A stretch of DNA of 64,000 nt from Actinomycetospora lutea (GTDB lineage: Bacteria > Actinomycetota > Actinomycetes > Mycobacteriales > Pseudonocardiaceae). The number at the start of each line of letters is the position of its first letter. Positions within the stretch are counted from its first letter, which is position 1. The stretch is taken from contig NZ_JAQZAL010000016.1 in NCBI RefSeq assembly GCF_028737205.1, positions 1-64,000 on the forward strand, in the 5' to 3' direction. The position numbers and the translations under genes are program-made. Below the pieces are notes generated by a model. That model worked only from the letters and a program-made list of their open reading frames with translations. It searched no databases and was not told the DNA's origin. This document shows, in pieces, positions 43,350-51,521 of this stretch.

Positions 43350-44144
43350 ATGGCCGTGACCACCCACGACTGGACCGTCGTCGACGAGGGCTGGGGCCGC
43401 CGGGCCGTCGACTTCGCGACGCTGTCCGAACCGAGCAACTGCCGCGAGTACGTCGCGATCCACCACCGGCTCGCCGTCGACGACGGCGACCGGGTGCTCG
43501 ACGTGGCCTGCGGCTCCGGGCTCGCGCTCGAGCTCGCCGCGTTGCGCGGCGCGACGTGCGCCGGCATCGACGCCTCGCCGCGGCTGGTCGCCGTCGCCCG
43601 CGACCGCAACCCCGACGCCGACGTGCGGACGGGCGACATGCACGCCCTGCCGTGGGACGACGGCAGCTTCGACGTCGTCACCAGCTTCCGCGGCATCTGG
43701 GGCACCACGCCCGAGGCCCTCGCCGAGGTCCACCGCGTGCTCGCGCCGGGCGGCCGCGTCGGCCTGACGGTGTGGGGCCACATCAAGGTCTCGGCAGGGG
43801 CGTGGGCGCTCGGACCGTTCCGCCTGGCCGAGGCGCCGGCCGTGGCCAACCAGGCGGCGATGGTCGCGCTCGGGCGACCCGGCGCCGGCGAGGAACTGCT
43901 CGCCTCCCACGGGTTCGCCGACGTCCGGCGCGTCTCGCCGCGGTTCGCCTGGGAGTTCCCCGACCCGCAGGCCTTCGCCCGCACGCTCGCCTCCACCGGC
44001 CCCGCCTGGGAGGCGATCCGCGACGCCGGCGAGGAGGCGTTCCACGACGCCGCGGTCCGCGCCGCCGAGCAGCACGTCCGCGACGGCCTGCCGCTGCGCG
44101 CCGAGATAGACCTGGTGGGCTACCTCGCCCGCAAGCCCGCGTGA
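43350..44144 (+). CDS. class I SAM-dependent methyltransferase
   Basis: 264 residues. The SAM-binding motif I is DRVLDVACGSGLALELA near residue 49, followed by CAGIDASPRLVAVA, the acidic GDMHALPWDDGSFDVV near 92 and VLAPGGRVGLTVWG near 130. Typical UbiE/Methyltransf_11-type fold; the acceptor is unknown. 41 nt after ileS on the same strand, so may be co-transcribed. Confidence 0.87.
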   Translation: MAVTTHDWTVVDEGWGRRAVDFATLSEPSNCREYVAIHHRLAVDDGDRVLDVACGSGLALELAALRGATCAGIDASPRLVAVARDRNPDADVRTGDMHALPWDDGSFDVVTSFRGIWGTTPEALAEVHRVLAPGGRVGLTVWGHIKVSAGAWALGPFRLAEAPAVANQAAMVALGRPGAGEELLASHGFADVRRVSPRFAWEFPDPQAFARTLASTGPAWEAIRDAGEEAFHDAAVRAAEQHVRDGLPLRAEIDLVGYLARKPA

Positions 44145-44145
44145 G

Positions 44146-44937
44146 TCACGCGAACTCCTTCTCGCTCACCGACTCGTGCCACGGGATGACCAGGCGCTTG
44201 GCCAGGTTGACCGCGAAGAACAGCACGGAGCCGACGGCGGCGAGCAGCACGATCACGGCGAAGAGCGCCGGGGCGTCGAGGGCGTTGAGGCTCGAGACCA
44301 CGAGGAACCCGAGGCCCTCGTTGCCGCCGAGGTACTCCCCCACGATCGCGCCGATCACCGAGAAGACGATCGCGACCTCCATGCCCGCGAACACGTAGGG
44401 CAGCGTGCTCGGCAGCTCCAGGTTGCGGAACGTCGACCACCGGCTCGCCCCCAGCCCGCGCATGACGTCGCGGTGCCCGCGGTCGACCGAGCGCACGCCG
44501 AGCAGGACGTTGAGCAGGATCGGGAAGAACGCCAGGATCGCCGCCATGATCACCTTCGAGGTGAGGCCGAACCCGAACCAGATGACGAAGATCGGGATGA
44601 GCGCGACCTTGGGCACCACCTGGAAGGCGACGAGCGCCGGGCGCATGGCCACCTCGAGCCACGCGATGCGCCCGAGCACCACCCCGCCGATCACCCCGAG
44701 CGCCAGCGCGATGGCGAAGCCGGAGAGCACCTCGGTGACGGTCACCTGCACGTGACCCCACGTCGCCGGGTCGACGAGCAGCTCGCCCAGCGACGCGGCG
44801 ACCGCGGACGGCGGCGGGAGCACGAACTCCGAGATCCCGAACACCGAGACGACCAGCGACCACACGACCACCAGCAGCACGAGCATGAGCGGCGCCGAGA
44901 CCCACGGCAGCCACTTCGCGACCCCACGCTGTTCCAT
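44146..44937 (-). CDS. ABC transporter permease, TauT/NitT/SsuC type
   Basis: 263 residues with about six helices and the EAA loop MRGLGASRWSTFRNLELPSTLPYVFAGM near 156. The family imports sulfonates, taurine, nitrate or aromatic acids. The ATG at 44937 overlaps the ATPase stop (ATGA); an in-frame ATG five codons upstream (44952) is possible. Last gene of the three-gene operon. Confidence 0.88.
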   Translation of the reverse strand: MEQRGVAKWLPWVSAPLMLVLLVVVWSLVVSVFGISEFVLPPPSAVAASLGELLVDPATWGHVQVTVTEVLSGFAIALALGVIGGVVLGRIAWLEVAMRPALVAFQVVPKVALIPIFVIWFGFGLTSKVIMAAILAFFPILLNVLLGVRSVDRGHRDVMRGLGASRWSTFRNLELPSTLPYVFAGMEVAIVFSVIGAIVGEYLGGNEGLGFLVVSSLNALDAPALFAVIVLLAAVGSVLFFAVNLAKRLVIPWHESVSEKEFA

Positions 44938-45800
44938 CAGGCCTCCTCCCATGGTCCAGCTCCGCTGCGCTTCGTGTCCTCCTCGTCCAGGCCGCCCCGC
45001 AGCGAGCGCACCGTCTCCCGGAACGCCGGCTCGACGTCGATCTCGAGCTCGCGGGGGCGGGCGAGGTCGACGTCGACGACCGAGTGGATGCGCCCGGGCC
45101 GCGGCGAGAGCAGCACGACCCGGTCGGCGAGGAAGACCGCCTCCGGGATCGAGTGCGTCACGAACACCACGGTGGCGCCGGTGGTCGACGCGATGCTCTG
45201 CAGCTCGAGGTTCATGCGGTCGCGGGTCAGCGCGTCGAGGGCGCCGAACGGCTCGTCCATGAGCAGCACGCTGGGGTCGCAGCTCAGGGCCCGGGCGATC
45301 GCGGCGCGCTGGCGCATGCCGCCCGAGAGCTCGCGCGGCAGCGACTTCTCGAACCCGCCGAGCCCGACCAGGTCGCACAGCTCGTGGGCCCGCGCCCGCC
45401 GTGCGTGCCGGTCGACCCCGCGCAGCTTCAGCGGCAGCGCGACGTTGTCCTCGATGGTGAACCAGGGGAAGAGGTTCGGCTCCTGGAAGACCAGCCCGAA
45501 GCGGCTCACGGTCTCCTCGTCGCGCCGCGCGCCGCGCCAGACCGGGCGACCGCCCGCGCGCACCTCGCCGCCGGTCGGCGGGAGCAGGCCCGCGAGGATC
45601 CGCAGCAGCGTCGTCTTCCCGCAGCCGGAGCGCCCGACCAGCGCGACGAACTCGCCCGCGGCCACCTGCAGGTCGATGCCGCGCAGCGCCTCGGTGGTCC
45701 CCCGCCGCGAGCTGTAGACCTTGTCCACGGCGGCGAGCTCGAGCTCCGGGGTCGTCGTGTCCGCGGCCGCGGGCGGCGTCGCCAGGAGGTGGTCGGTCAT
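44937..45800 (-). CDS. ABC transporter ATP-binding protein, TauB/SsuB type
   Basis: 287 residues. Walker A GRSGCGKTTLL near 56, Q-loop VFQEPNLFPW near 105, signature ELSGGMRQRAAIARAL near 158, Walker B VLLMDEPFGALD near 180, and a switch His in VFVTHSIPEA. Energises the importer with the permease and the binding protein on either side. Confidence 0.9.
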   Translation of the reverse strand: MTDHLLATPPAAADTTTPELELAAVDKVYSSRRGTTEALRGIDLQVAAGEFVALVGRSGCGKTTLLRILAGLLPPTGGEVRAGGRPVWRGARRDEETVSRFGLVFQEPNLFPWFTIEDNVALPLKLRGVDRHARRARAHELCDLVGLGGFEKSLPRELSGGMRQRAAIARALSCDPSVLLMDEPFGALDALTRDRMNLELQSIASTTGATVVFVTHSIPEAVFLADRVVLLSPRPGRIHSVVDVDLARPRELEIDVEPAFRETVRSLRGGLDEEDTKRSGAGPWEEA

Positions 45801-45805
45801 GCGGG

Positions 45806-46867
45806 TCAGCTCCCGAGCAGCTCGTTGGTGAACCAGGGGTCGGGCGCGAGACCCCCGGGCATGACCCCCGCGGTGCTCAGCTCGGCGTAGGTCGCCTGCC
45901 AGCGCGCCGGGTCGGTGCGCATGAGGTTCTGCGGCCCCGCCGCCTGCCAGTTGGCGCTGTAGGCCCGCAGGCTCGTCTTCGCCAGCTCGGTGTCCCGCAG
46001 GATCGGGAAGTCGAAGCGGCTGCGGATCGTCGCGAGCGTCTGGTCGCCGGTGGGGTCGGCGAGCACCGCGTTCACCGCCGACCGGATGCCGCGCAGGTAG
46101 CGGGTCATGAGGTCGCGGCCGCGCGGGTCGTCGAGCTGCGGGCGCGAGGTCGCGTAGAGCTGGGCGCCGCTGGCGATGACGTCGGCGGGGTTGAACACCA
46201 CCGCGTCGGGGCGCTGGATGCGCAGCTGCTCGGAGGTGTCGAGCGAGGCGACGTAGGCGGCGATGCGGCCCTGCGCCACGAGGTCGAACACGCCCGGCGC
46301 GAGGCCGACGACCTGGCGCTGCACGCTCGCGGGGTCGACGCCGCCGCGGGCGAGCACGAGGTCGAGCGTGGTCTCGCTGGTGCCGCCCTGCGAGGGCAGC
46401 CCGATCGTCTTGCCGGCGAAGTCGGCCGGCGTGCGGATCGGCGCGCTCGCCGCGGACACCATCCGCACGGTGACCTGCTGCAGCATGGTGCTGACGTTGA
46501 CCAGCGGCGCGTTGCGCTCGCCGACGGCGATCATCGTCTCGATGTCGCCGATGCGGGACACCAGCGCGCTGCCCGCGATGAGCGTCTGGATCGCCTGCGC
46601 CGAGCCGCGGGTGGTCTGGAACTGCACCTCGAGGCCCTCGCGGGCGAAGTGCCCGCCCGCGGAGGCGACGAGCTCGGGGGTGAACGACAGGGTCTCGAGC
46701 GGCAGGACGTTGAGGAACGTGACGCTGTCGCTCGACCCGCCCGGGCCCGACGAGCACGCCGGCACGACCACCGCGGTGGCGCCGACCGCGGCGGCCAGCC
46801 CGGCCCGGTGCAGGAAACGACGGCGCGAGAGCCCCGGCGTCGAACTGATCGGGAGCGACGTCGTCAC
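45806..46867 (-). CDS. ABC transporter substrate-binding lipoprotein (NMT1/SsuA type)
   Basis: 353 residues from a GTG. The N-terminus has a twin-arginine motif (SRRRFLHRAG near 14) and a lipobox with Cys (VVPACSS near 38), so a Tat-exported lipoprotein. The mature part is NMT1/TauA-like (VASAGGHFAREGLEVQFQTTRG and KTIGLPSQGGTSE). First gene of the importer operon. The ligand is not predictable; sulfonates and aromatic carboxylates are typical for the family. Confidence 0.86.
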   Translation of the reverse strand: MTTSLPISSTPGLSRRRFLHRAGLAAAVGATAVVVPACSSGPGGSSDSVTFLNVLPLETLSFTPELVASAGGHFAREGLEVQFQTTRGSAQAIQTLIAGSALVSRIGDIETMIAVGERNAPLVNVSTMLQQVTVRMVSAASAPIRTPADFAGKTIGLPSQGGTSETTLDLVLARGGVDPASVQRQVVGLAPGVFDLVAQGRIAAYVASLDTSEQLRIQRPDAVVFNPADVIASGAQLYATSRPQLDDPRGRDLMTRYLRGIRSAVNAVLADPTGDQTLATIRSRFDFPILRDTELAKTSLRAYSANWQAAGPQNLMRTDPARWQATYAELSTAGVMPGGLAPDPWFTNELLGS

Positions 46868-46903
46868 CCGAGCCTCCTCGTCAATTCACCGCACTTCGGC
46901 GGC

Positions 46904-46936
46904 GCGCGGAAAATCACACTACGAACGATTCCGCGC
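46904..46936. promoter_or_regulatory. inverted repeat upstream of the ABC operon
   Basis: GCGCGGAA and TTCCGCGC, perfect 8-bp arms separated by 17 nt of AT-richer sequence, in the 101-nt gap between the LysR stop and the importer start. Candidate operator for the LysR regulator, or part of a promoter. Confidence 0.4.
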
Positions 46937-46968
46937 CGGCGGCCAATCAGTAGTTCGAATTCACGTCA

Positions 46969-47961
46969 TCACCCCGGTGTATGGCTCGGCGCCGTGATCA
47001 CTCCGTGATCGGGCGTCGGGATCTCGGGAGCGTTCCGCGCCGCCTGCCGGATGACGCCGCGCAGCCACCGGTGCGCCGGGTCGTCGTCGAGGCGCTGGTG
47101 CCACCACAGGCACTCCACGATCTCGGGCGGGTCGCCCGGGCACGGCACGATGCGCAGGTCCGCGCGGTCGGCGAAGGTGACGGCGAGACGCCGCTGCATC
47201 ACCGCGACGCGGTCGGTGCCGGCCACGAAGTAGGGCGTCGCCCGGTAGCTGTCGACGCGGACGGCGACGTGCGGGCGCCGCGACAGGCGCGCGAGCAGCG
47301 GGGTCAGCGGGTAGCTCGCGGGATAGCCGCCGTCGGGGTGGTGCGGCACCACCCAGGGCAGCTCCTCGAGGTCGCGCAGCCCAAGCCCGTCGGCGGCGGG
47401 GTTGTCGCGGTCGAGCACGCACACCCACCGGTCGCGGAAGAGCTCGAGGTCGCGGATGCCCGCCGTGCGCAGCGCCTGCGTCGGGGCGGACAGGATCCCG
47501 TCGATCACGCGCAGGGTGTCCAGCGGGTCGGCCGGCAGCGCCTCGTTGACCAGCTTGACGTGCAGCCGCGTGCCCGGCGCGGCCGCGTGCATCGTGCGCG
47601 ACAGCGTCTCGCCGAGGGCGCACACCACGTAGTCGGGCATGAGGAGCGTGAACTCCCGCCGCGAGTCGTCGGCGCGGAAGTCGCCGGTGGTCACGAACAG
47701 GGCCTCGAGGCCCTCGCAGACCGGCTCGACCTGCCCCGCGAGCTGCTCGGCCAGCGGCGAGAGCACGAACTGCGCGCCGTTGCGCACCAGCAGCTCGTCG
47801 GAGAAGTGGCGGCGCAGGCGCAGCAGCGCGGCGCTGGCGGCGGGCTGGGTGACCCCGATCCGCTCGGCGGCACGGGTGACGTTGCGTTCGCGGAGCAGCT
47901 CCCGCAGGAAGACCACGAGGTTGAGGTCGAGGTTGGCCAGCGACGCGCGGGGGCGGCTCAT
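46969..47961 (-). CDS. LysR-family transcriptional regulator
   Basis: 330 residues. Helix-turn-helix at about 20-65 (NVTRAAERIGVTQPAASAALLRLRRHF) and an effector domain from about 100. Resembles the NodD/NahR subgroup, whose members respond to aromatic ligands (LDLNLVVFLRELLRERNVTRAAERI). It sits on the same strand between the dehalogenase and the importer operon and probably controls the cluster. Confidence 0.87.
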   Translation of the reverse strand: MSRPRASLANLDLNLVVFLRELLRERNVTRAAERIGVTQPAASAALLRLRRHFSDELLVRNGAQFVLSPLAEQLAGQVEPVCEGLEALFVTTGDFRADDSRREFTLLMPDYVVCALGETLSRTMHAAAPGTRLHVKLVNEALPADPLDTLRVIDGILSAPTQALRTAGIRDLELFRDRWVCVLDRDNPAADGLGLRDLEELPWVVPHHPDGGYPASYPLTPLLARLSRRPHVAVRVDSYRATPYFVAGTDRVAVMQRRLAVTFADRADLRIVPCPGDPPEIVECLWWHQRLDDDPAHRWLRGVIRQAARNAPEIPTPDHGVITAPSHTPG

Positions 47962-47993
47962 GCCCGATTCTGCTGGGGGGAGGCGCGGCCCCG

Positions 47994-48854
47994 TCAACGG
48001 TCGTTCTCGGTGGGCGAGAAGCTTCGCCCCAGGAGTCGACGCAGCTCGGCCAGCGTCTCCGCGGGGCGTTCCTCGGCCGGGTGGTGGCCGCAGGCGAGGG
48101 CCCGGCCGGTCGCCGCGGGGGCCCAGCGCCGCCAGGTCCCGACCACGTCGGGCGCGCGGCCGAGGGGTCCCGCGGCGCCCCAGAGCACCAGGGTGGGGCA
48201 CCCGATCCGGCGACGCCCGCGGTCGGCGTCGTCGTCGGCGGCGTCGACGGTCGCGCCGGCGCGGTAGTCGGCGCACATGGCCGCGACGACCTCGGGACGC
48301 CGCCACGCCTCCCGGTGCGGCGCGGGGTCGGGCACGTAACGGGCGAAGAAGGCGTCGGGGTCGGCCAGGATCATCCGCTCCGGGACGCCGCCGGGCTGGG
48401 CGAGGAAGAACCAGTGCCACGCCGAGAGCGCGAACGCCGCGTCGACGCCCGCGACCACGTCGCCGGTCGGCAGGACGTCGAGCACGGCGAGCCCGGTGAC
48501 GGCGTCGGGGTGGTCGAGGGCGAGGCGGTAGGCGCAGCGCGCGCCGCGGTCGTGGCCGACGACGGCGAAGCGCTCGTGGCCCAGGGCGGCCATCACCGCG
48601 AGCTGGTCGCGGGCCATCGCGCGCTTGTCGAACCGCGCGCCGGACGGGGCGGTGCTCGCCCCGTAGCCGCGCAGGTCGGCGGCCACGACGGTGTGGTCGC
48701 GGGCCAGGTCGGGCGCGATCGCGTGCCACATCGCCGAGGTCTGCGGCCAGCCGTGCAGGAGCAGCACCGGCGGCCCCGAGCCCGCGACGTGGGCCCGGAT
48801 GCGCACGCCCGGCTCGGTCTCGACGTCCTGCTGCGCGAAGCCCGGCAGGGTCAC
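47994..48854 (-). CDS. haloacetate-dehalogenase-like alpha/beta-hydrolase
   Basis: 286 residues from a GTG that overlaps the amidohydrolase stop. HGWPQTSAMWH near 34 gives the oxyanion hole and VVGHDRGARCAYRLALDHP near 98 has the Asp nucleophile (the family's GHDRG). A second Asp is in LAVLDVLPT near 125, and the His is in ALACGHHPAEERP. WHWFFLAQPGGVPERMI near 145 and DYRAGATVD near 205 match halide/substrate-pocket segments of haloacetate (fluoroacetate) dehalogenases. Expected reaction: hydrolysis of a haloacetate to glycolate and halide; an epoxide hydrolase is the alternative. Confidence 0.82.
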   Translation of the reverse strand: MTLPGFAQQDVETEPGVRIRAHVAGSGPPVLLLHGWPQTSAMWHAIAPDLARDHTVVAADLRGYGASTAPSGARFDKRAMARDQLAVMAALGHERFAVVGHDRGARCAYRLALDHPDAVTGLAVLDVLPTGDVVAGVDAAFALSAWHWFFLAQPGGVPERMILADPDAFFARYVPDPAPHREAWRRPEVVAAMCADYRAGATVDAADDDADRGRRRIGCPTLVLWGAAGPLGRAPDVVGTWRRWAPAATGRALACGHHPAEERPAETLAELRRLLGRSFSPTENDR

Positions 48855-49918
48855 AGCCCGTACCACGCGACGGCGTTGTCGCGGGTCACCGCCGTCCGCT
48901 CGTCGTCGGTGAGCGCGTCGAGCAGCCACTGCCCGCCGGGCCCGTGGTCGTGGGGGTGGTCGCTGGCCCACAGCAGCGCGTCGGTGCCGCCGAGGAGCTC
49001 GAGCACCTCCCGGATGCGCGCCGGGTCCTGCGGGAGCGCGGCCGGCGCGGTGGTGAACCGCACGTGCTCGCGCACGATCTCCGACGGCCGGCCCGCCACC
49101 CACGGCACCTCGCGCCAGACGCCCTTCCAGTCCTTGTCGAAGCGCCACAGCAGCGCCGGGAGCCAGGAGAAGCCGCACTCCAGGAACGTCACCCGCAGCT
49201 CCGGTACCGCGGCGAACGCGCCCTCGGCGACGAGGCTGGTCAGCTGGGCCTGGGCGGCCACCTGGGAGTTGGTCAGGTAGTCCTCGATGTAGGTGTGGGT
49301 CAGCCCCGACGGGGTGCCCGCGTGCCCGACGCGCCCCCAGGCGTGCAGGCCGACGACCAGCCCGTGCGCCGCCGCGGCCTCGAGCACGGGACGGTGGCGC
49401 ACGTTGCCCCACGGCGCGTCGGTGCGCACCGGGAGCAGGACCTGCACGACGCCCGGGTGCGACCCCACCCGCTCGATCTCCGCCACGGCCGCCCGGGTGT
49501 CCAGGGTCGGCACGACGATGCTCGCGCGCAGCCGGGGCTCGGCGGCGAGCCAGTGCCCGAGCAGCCAGTCGTTGACCGCCCGGGTCAGGGCCGCCTCGTA
49601 GTAGGGGTTGCGGTTGACCGGGAACGCGCTGGTGCAGCTCAGCACGGCCGTGGCGAGGCCGGCCGGGTCGAGCAGCGCCTCGCGCAGCGCGTCGACCGTG
49701 CCCGCGGCCGGCAGCAGGCCCGCGGCGCGCGCCTGCGGCGTCGCGCTCGTCGGTGCGGCCGGCGGGTACGCGCCGGCCTGGGTCGGCGAGAGCGCGAGGC
49801 CCGCGTCGACGACGTAGCCGCGCCAGTAGTCGTCGAAGGAGCCGGCGAGCACGTCGAGGTGCGCCGGCGCGACGTGGACGTCGGTGTCGACCCAGCCGGT
49901 CAGGGCCGGCGCGCTCAC
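48851..49918 (-). CDS. amidohydrolase-2 family protein (paralogue 1)
   Basis: 355 residues from a GTG. DTDVHVAP near residue 11 is the metal-binding DxH of the amidohydrolase_2/ACMSD-like group, GLHAWG near 192 supplies a His, and the last Asp is in LLWASDHPHDHG near 315. The family includes decarboxylases and hydrolases of aromatic-ring products. It shares its layout with the next gene and overlaps it by 4 nt. Confidence 0.84.
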   Translation of the reverse strand: MSAPALTGWVDTDVHVAPAHLDVLAGSFDDYWRGYVVDAGLALSPTQAGAYPPAAPTSATPQARAAGLLPAAGTVDALREALLDPAGLATAVLSCTSAFPVNRNPYYEAALTRAVNDWLLGHWLAAEPRLRASIVVPTLDTRAAVAEIERVGSHPGVVQVLLPVRTDAPWGNVRHRPVLEAAAAHGLVVGLHAWGRVGHAGTPSGLTHTYIEDYLTNSQVAAQAQLTSLVAEGAFAAVPELRVTFLECGFSWLPALLWRFDKDWKGVWREVPWVAGRPSEIVREHVRFTTAPAALPQDPARIREVLELLGGTDALLWASDHPHDHGPGGQWLLDALTDDERTAVTRDNAVAWYGL

Positions 49919-51027
49919 GCGCTCCCCCGCACCGGCAGGCCGTAGAGGCGGCAGGCGTTCGCCCCCATGACGGTGTCGCGGATCGCCGCCGGGAAGGCCC
50001 GGGGCGCGTGGCGCGGCGAGTCGAAGTCCCAGTGCGGGTAGTCCGAGGCGAACAGGATGCGGTCGTCCATGTCGAGGTGGCGCAGCGCGATCTCGAGGTG
50101 CCCCGGGTCGTCGGGCTCCTCGATCGGCTGCGTGGTGAACCAGACGTGCTCGCGCACGATCTCCGACGGCGGCCGGGTCAAGTGCGGGACGTCCTCGCGC
50201 AGCGTCGACCACGCCTGGTCGAGCGCCCAGAGCAGCGGCCCGGCCCACGCGATCCCGCCCTCGACGAGCACGAGCTGCAGGGACGGGAACTCCTGGAAGA
50301 CGCCCTCGAGCAGGAAGCTCGTCAGCAGCGACGCCATGGTGTTGCCGTTCCAGACGTGCTCCTCGAGGTAGAACGACGGCCAGCCCGCGGAGCGGTGCTG
50401 CGCGAGCCCGCCGGTGTGCGCGGCGAGCGGGAGGCCGGCCTCCGCGGCCGCGGCGTAGATCGGCCAGTAGTTGCGGCGCCCGAGGGAGAGCTCCGTCCCG
50501 GTCGAGAGCAGCACCTGGACGAACCCGGGGTCGTCGGCGTGGCGCCGGATCTCGTCCGCGGCCAGGTCCGGGGCCTCGTGCGGGATGGCGATCGAGCTGC
50601 GCAGCCGCGGCTCGGGGTCGAGCCACTCCTCGCGCAGCCAGGTGTTGAGCGCCCCGCACAGCGCGGCCGCGTACTCGGGCGCCTCGACGCCCCAGCTGTG
50701 GCCCTGCAGCGGGATGAGGACGCCGTGGTCGACGTCGAACTCGTCGAGCAGCTGGCGGCGCACCATCCCGAGGTCGCTGCCGGGGAACCCGCCGGGCGGC
50801 CAGGCGTCGATGCGGAACCCGGCGTTGCGCACCCGCGGGTAGATCTCCGGCGGCGCGAGCACGCGGCTGCCGAACATCTCCCAGCGCCGCCGGTGCGCCG
50901 GCGCGAGCCGCGCCGCGATGTGCGGGGCGAGCGCGTGCGGGTGGATGTCGGCGTCGACCAGGGTCCGGGACGTGCGCGCCCGCGCGGGCCGGTCGGTGGG
51001 CTGGGCTGTCGTGTCCGTGACGGTCAT
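49915..51027 (-). CDS. amidohydrolase-2 family protein (paralogue 2)
   Basis: 370 residues. DADIHPHA near 25 is the DxH metal motif, AAHTGGLA near 200 gives a His, and ILFASDYPHWDFDSP near 330 the last Asp. SEIVREHVWFTTQP is nearly the same as SEIVREHVRFTTAP in paralogue 1, so the two arose by duplication. Overlaps the Rieske gene upstream and paralogue 1 downstream, so probably one functional unit. Confidence 0.85.
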   Translation of the reverse strand: MTVTDTTAQPTDRPARARTSRTLVDADIHPHALAPHIAARLAPAHRRRWEMFGSRVLAPPEIYPRVRNAGFRIDAWPPGGFPGSDLGMVRRQLLDEFDVDHGVLIPLQGHSWGVEAPEYAAALCGALNTWLREEWLDPEPRLRSSIAIPHEAPDLAADEIRRHADDPGFVQVLLSTGTELSLGRRNYWPIYAAAAEAGLPLAAHTGGLAQHRSAGWPSFYLEEHVWNGNTMASLLTSFLLEGVFQEFPSLQLVLVEGGIAWAGPLLWALDQAWSTLREDVPHLTRPPSEIVREHVWFTTQPIEEPDDPGHLEIALRHLDMDDRILFASDYPHWDFDSPRHAPRAFPAAIRDTVMGANACRLYGLPVRGSA

Positions 51028-51461
51028 GCGGATTCCTCCCCGCGGGTCGCGGTGTCCACCACGACCCAGGCGTCCTCGACGTGCACCGGGTACGTCTCGA
51101 CCACGTACGGGCCCGGCTCCCGGCCGGCCTCCCTGGCCCCCACCGAGACCCCGTAGGTGCGGACCGGCGGCTCGCCCGGGCCCAGGAACGACTGCCCGGT
51201 CGCGAGGTCGTACTCCCATCCGTGCCAGGGGCACGCCACCAGCGCGTGGTCGCCGTCGACGCGGTAGTCGCCGGGCGCGGTGGACCGCACCCACGGCGCG
51301 GTGCGTCCGAGGCAGAGCGGCCCGCCCTGGTGGGGGCAGTGGTTGTTCAGCGCGTAGAAGCGGTCACCGACGCGGAACACGCCGATCGACTTCCGACCCG
51401 CCTCGACGATGCGGCGTTCCCCCGGGGGGAACTCGTCGAGCCGTGACACCGGGATCCGCAC
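51024..51461 (-). CDS. Rieske [2Fe-2S] ferredoxin-like protein
   Basis: 145 residues. The Rieske ligands are Cys42 and His44 (CPHQGGPLC) and Cys77 and His80 (CPWHGWEYD), both sets complete. The protein has no oxygenase catalytic domain, so it is a stand-alone electron carrier or an auxiliary subunit. First gene of the Rieske-amidohydrolase-amidohydrolase-dehalogenase series, all joined by 4-nt overlaps. Confidence 0.88.
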   Translation of the reverse strand: MRIPVSRLDEFPPGERRIVEAGRKSIGVFRVGDRFYALNNHCPHQGGPLCLGRTAPWVRSTAPGDYRVDGDHALVACPWHGWEYDLATGQSFLGPGEPPVRTYGVSVGAREAGREPGPYVVETYPVHVEDAWVVVDTATRGEESA

Positions 51462-51521
51462 GGGATCGATCGTAGGAATGGCGTCACCGGGCGGAGAAAC
51501 TGCGATCGAGAATGATCGACA

